Position numbers and translations under genes: made by a program | In this document: positions 7,184-9,274 of the stretch, in pieces | How positions within the stretch are numbered: the first letter of the stretch is position 1 | How the letters are laid out: every line of letters starts with the position of its first letter | The notes under the pieces: generated by a model | Seen by the model: the letters and a program-made list of their open reading frames with translations, nothing else | The model's database searches: none | Told to the model about the DNA's origin: nothing | NCBI GenBank assembly: GCA_030672345.1 | Contig: DAOVGO010000196.1 | Location: 1-9,274, forward strand | Source: Methanosarcinales archaeon | GTDB taxonomy: Archaea; Halobacteriota; Methanosarcinia; Methanosarcinales; Methanogasteraceae | Reading direction: 5' to 3' | DNA: 9,274 bases

Positions 7184-7334
7184 GGTATTGGCATAACCGG
7201 GGCTGTTGTGATAAATTCGCGAAAAACGTCGCCATCCAGAGATACCAGAGCCCGGGCGTTCAATCTGACGCCCAACCAAGATCGCCGCCATCGCCAGTGT
7301 GGCTGTCACTGCGAGGGGGCGCCTTGACGCAGCC

Positions 7335-7348
7335 CGAAAACCATATCA
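7335..7348 (+). promoter_or_regulatory. Candidate BRE/TATA for cofD
   Basis: CGAAAACCATATCA combines a purine-rich BRE-like stretch with a weak TATA centred near 7345. Initiation about 26 nt on would fall near 7371, only about 4 nt before the cofD ATG. That fits the lack of a Shine-Dalgarno and suggests an almost leaderless mRNA. The alternative is the plus-strand reading of the element at 7176-7183, which would leave a leader of about 170 nt. Confidence 0.35.
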
Positions 7349-7374
7349 CCGCGTCCAGCCAACCAGACACTCTC

Positions 7375-8319
7375 ATGATCCTCTTATCCGGCGGAACCGG
7401 AACACCAAAACTCCTTGCCGGGATTCGAAAGATCATTCCAGAGGAGGAGATCACCGTGATCGTGAACACGGCAGAGGACACGCATGTCTCCGGAAATCTT
7501 GTCTGTCCTGACATCGACACCATCCTGTATCTCTTCGCAGACAGCATCGACGCCACCAAATGGTGGGGAATCCGCGATGACACGTTCGCCACCCACGAAA
7601 CACTCCTGAAAGTCGGGCACCATGAGATCATGCGGATCGGCGATCGGGATCGTGCAACCCATATCCTGCGATCGGAACTGCTCCGCGAGGGGCGCACCTT
7701 AACAGAAGCAACCTGCGAACTGGCGCAACGCTTCGGAATCAGTGCCACCATTCTGCCGATGACTGACCACGAGGTAGCGACACAGATCGTAACACCTGAT
7801 GGGGAGATGCACTTTCAGGAGTACTGGATCATGCACGGGGGCGAACCGGACGTACTCGGCGTGCGGATCCACGGAATTGAAGATGCGGTACCGTCCGATG
7901 CGGTGCTCTCAGCCTTTGACAACGACGACTCCGTGATCATCGGTCCGAGCAACCCGATCACGAGCATCGGTCCGATACTCAGGCTCCAGGGGATGCGCGA
8001 GATCCTGCGCGAGAAACAGGTGGTTGCGATAAGCCCGATCATCGGCAGCGCACCTGTCAGCGGACCCGCGGGCAGGCTCATGCGTGCGTGTGGATACGAT
8101 GTCTCGTCAGCCAGCGTGCTTGAGTGCTATCGCGACTTACCGGACGTCTTCGTGATCGACGGCAAGGATCTCGATATCGGCACCGAGATCGATGGTGCCC
8201 GGATCGTGCGGGCTGATACGATGATGACATCTGTCGAGAAGAGCGTGGCGCTGTCACGGCTGGTCGTTGATCTGTTCGGAAATATTGGGACTGGCAGCAC
8301 AACCCGAATTTTCCAGTGA
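7375..8319 (+). CDS. cofD: 2-phospho-L-lactate transferase CofD (coenzyme F420 synthesis)
   Basis: The 314-residue length is normal for CofD. It transfers the phospholactyl group (or phosphoenolpyruvyl group, depending on lineage) from a guanosine diphosphate-linked donor to the deazaflavin Fo, giving F420-0 or its dehydro form plus GMP, in the cytoplasm. Visible family motifs are LSGGTGTPKLL at 4-14, the nucleotide-binding start, and NTAEDTHVSGNLVCPD at 31-46, with the acidic pair of the Fo/metal site. KWWGIRDDTF follows, then GPSNPITSIGPI from 190 and SPIIGSAPVSGP at 220-231. ATG 7375 is chosen because the protein family begins at this glycine-rich motif; the open frame extends far upstream but that part is antisense to the HEAT gene. 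No partner of the pathway (CofC, CofE, CofG/H) is next to it. It is divergent from the HEAT-polC pair and is followed by T tracts and a strong hairpin. Confidence 0.96.
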   Translation: MILLSGGTGTPKLLAGIRKIIPEEEITVIVNTAEDTHVSGNLVCPDIDTILYLFADSIDATKWWGIRDDTFATHETLLKVGHHEIMRIGDRDRATHILRSELLREGRTLTEATCELAQRFGISATILPMTDHEVATQIVTPDGEMHFQEYWIMHGGEPDVLGVRIHGIEDAVPSDAVLSAFDNDDSVIIGPSNPITSIGPILRLQGMREILREKQVVAISPIIGSAPVSGPAGRLMRACGYDVSSASVLECYRDLPDVFVIDGKDLDIGTEIDGARIVRADTMMTSVEKSVALSRLVVDLFGNIGTGSTTRIFQ

Positions 8320-8368
8320 TGGAATAGGATTTGCGCGCCTTACCAGGTACTTGCTCAATAAGCTGTGG

Positions 8369-8381
8369 GTTTTAGGATTTT
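8369..8381 (+). terminator. T-tract terminator candidate for cofD
   Basis: Two TTTT runs separated by AGGA lie about 50 nt past the cofD stop, just before a strong hairpin. Clustered short T tracts fit archaeal intrinsic termination; the hairpin is followed by another TTTT at 8432-8435. Confidence 0.4.
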
Positions 8382-8433
8382 AACCACAAGATTACACAGA
8401 TTTCCACGAGATTTCTGTGTTAATCTCGTGGTT
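8382..8433. repeat. Imperfect inverted repeat, about 19-bp stem
   Basis: The left arm at 8382-8400 (AACCACAAGATTACACAGA) pairs with the right arm at 8414-8433 with one mismatch and one bulged base, around a 13-nt loop. The loop itself carries CCACGAGATT (8404-8413), a third variant of the arm core seen as CCACAAGATT at 8384 and inverted as AATCTCGTGG at 8422. GATTTCCAC also recurs at 8399 and 8441. This looks like a REP-type or small interspersed element and may also serve as the cofD transcript end. I cannot see other genomic copies. Confidence 0.7.
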
Positions 8434-8680
8434 TTATGCGGATTTCCACACGATATCGAGCATGTTCCTTACCAGATGGTTAAAAGGGTGAAAATACAGG
8501 AAGAACGCTGTAGTCCCTGTTGACTTTGCTACTTTCCTGTTGTTTTGATTGACATTTTTGCTTCGATGTCGGTCTGGTGATGTAACTTCTTCCTAAACTG
8601 GGAGGAGAGCCGTAATTTGGAATTCTGACATTCCCAATCTCATTTCGGAGGATACTATTTTCCATATAAAATGATTTTAT
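8434..8680. other. Intergenic stretch with no supported gene
   Basis: Both strands lack a convincing coding region. The only open frame of note is on the minus strand, 8480-8665 or 8683 (61 to 67 codons, beginning MENSILRNEIG). Its composition is rich in Ser, Lys and Gln without a recognisable domain, and it lacks a Shine-Dalgarno. It could be a degraded remnant of a mobile element gene or chance. GGAGG at 8648-8652 lies too far (more than 15 nt) from the nearest plus-strand ATG at 8671 to be a ribosome site for it. Confidence 0.4.
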
Positions 8681-8716
8681 CACGAATTACACGAATCGCA
8701 CGAATCGCACGAATAT
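8681..8716. repeat. 9-bp tandem repeat, four CACGAATNN units
   Basis: The units are CACGAATTA, CACGAATCG, CACGAATCG and CACGAATAT, exactly contiguous. The seven-base core is constant and the last two bases vary. The last unit also forms the left arm of a hairpin with TATTCGTG at 8735-8742. On the plus strand the repeat reads as repetitive RITRIARIARI codons, which makes the overlapping 63-codon frame look like an artefact. Confidence 0.85.
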
Positions 8717-8742
8717 CTGTGGCAATAGCTACCGTATTCGTG
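8708..8742. repeat. Hairpin with 8-bp and 5-bp stems
   Basis: CACGAATA (8708-8715) pairs perfectly with TATTCGTG (8735-8742). Inside it, GTGGC (8719-8723) pairs with GCTAC (8728-8732), with one G:U pair, around an AATA loop, and a small internal loop separates the two helices. It joins directly to the tandem repeat, so both may be one element. No function can be assigned. Confidence 0.6.
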
Positions 8743-8843
8743 TTATATGTGTCATTCACCCCATTCGTACTTGAGACTTTCGCACACGTTCACCGAAGCT
8801 GCCTCAAAACTCCTTATGCCCCACATACACTGCCGGAAATTAC

Positions 8844-8848
8844 AAAAA
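8844..8848 (-). terminator. Weak oligo-T terminator candidate for pheT
   Basis: The minus strand reads TTTTT about 85 nt past the pheT stop. It is the first T run of this length downstream, so it is a plausible but weak archaeal terminator. Confidence 0.25.
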
Positions 8849-8932
8849 CAGGCGCAGTTTAGTATATCAGAAGGTTGTGTTGGTGATCTCTGTTTGGGCG
8901 CATGAAAATTCCCGGGAGCGGGTGGTGATCGG

Positions 8933-9274
8933 TCACAAGCCCCACATCTCAAACGCAATCACCGGCTGATCGAGCCCGAAATTCAGTATAACCCCGGGAT
9001 GCACCTCCCCGAAGACGCCTGCACATTCGCCACCAACGATGATCTCGGCCCGTCTGCCCTCGATGAACGCGGGATCATCGGACCTGGTGATCTCGCATGT
9101 GACCCCGCGTTCGTACATCACGGCGTCCACCACCGATTTGATCTCACTGAAGTTTGCATGTGGGTCGATTGCGACCGCGGCAAGATGCACTTTGTTATGC
9201 CCGGCAACGATCACGTCGCCCACCTCGAATATCTGCTGCGGCAGTTCCCGGTGCTGGTTGAGCGAGAGTATCTC
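8933..9274 (-). CDS. pheT: Phenylalanyl-tRNA synthetase beta subunit, C-terminal part (5' end outside window)
   Basis: An open frame enters from the right edge and ends with TGA at 8935-8933, giving the last 113 residues. The segment LPQQIFEVGDVIVAG, then FSEIKSVVDAV, FIEGRRAEIIV and GVFGEVHPGVILNFGLDQPVIAFEM follow the order found in the catalytic-like core at the C-terminus of archaeal PheT. PheT pairs with PheS to charge tRNA-Phe; the beta subunit carries tRNA binding and editing functions while PheS holds the aminoacylation site. A GTG inside this frame (9223-9221) is an ordinary valine codon (GTG), since homology clearly continues upstream of it. The visible part is intact. The N-terminal B1 and B3/B4 editing domains lie outside the window. 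Confidence 0.93.
   Translation of the reverse strand, partial: EILSLNQHRELPQQIFEVGDVIVAGHNKVHLAAVAIDPHANFSEIKSVVDAVMYERGVTCEITRSDDPAFIEGRRAEIIVGGECAGVFGEVHPGVILNFGLDQPVIAFEMWGL

Noticed and set aside
6691..7374. Upstream extension of cofD by 228 codons
   Set aside because: This part is antisense to the HEAT gene and the intergenic region; CofD homology starts at the ATG at 7375.
8681..8742. Possible CRISPR array
   Set aside because: Units are 9 bp with no spacers; it is a simple tandem repeat plus a hairpin.
8671..8862. A 63-codon plus-strand frame with a hydrophobic segment, possible small membrane protein
   Set aside because: Its first third is the CACGAATNN repeat read as codons, the GGAGG upstream is too far away, and no family is recognised.
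8925..8936. GTGA/TCAC mini-hairpin over the pheT stop codon
   Set aside because: Only four base pairs around four loop bases, which is expected by chance.

Overview
The window looks like chromosomal DNA from a euryarchaeote, most plausibly a methanogen, an ANME-type relative or another F420-using member of the Methanomicrobia/Archaeoglobi neighbourhood. Four observations support this. There is a large subunit of the archaea-specific replicative polymerase PolD. There is a RIO2-type kinase with an N-terminal winged helix. There is CofD of coenzyme F420 synthesis. There is also a tRNA gene with a canonical archaeal bulge-helix-bulge intron. Genus cannot be named from the sequence alone.

Layout. 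Bases 2-583 (+) are the C-terminal part of a DDE-type transposase in visibly AT-rich DNA, running off the left edge. Next come tRNA-Cys(GCA) (685-756, +) and, only 7 nt later, rio2 (764-1630, +). The last codons of rio2 run antisense into an intron-containing tRNA-Met(CAT) gene (1604-1705, -). Also on the minus strand are polC, encoding PolD subunit DP2 (1802-5212), and 65 nt upstream of it a large HEAT-repeat protein (5278-7137). These two could form one transcription unit. Divergent from them is cofD (7375-8319, +). A gene-poor stretch of about 610 nt (8320-8932) follows, holding a strong imperfect hairpin and a 9-bp tandem repeat. The window ends in the C-terminal part of pheT (8933-9274, -).

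Functional reading. Most genes are informational housekeeping genes: tRNA-Cys, tRNA-Met and PheRS beta for translation, Rio2 for small-subunit ribosome maturation, and DP2 for DNA replication. CofD is a cofactor gene that shares the neighbourhood but no obvious pathway. The HEAT protein is the only large gene of unknown role; its position just upstream of polC is suggestive but not proof of a replication link.

I see no defence system, CRISPR array or prophage. The most interesting features are gene-arrangement oddities: rio2 squeezed between two tRNA genes with a protein tail encoded by antisense tRNA sequence, the compact tRNA-Met intron, the HEAT-polC pairing, and the repeat-bearing intergenic region before pheT.
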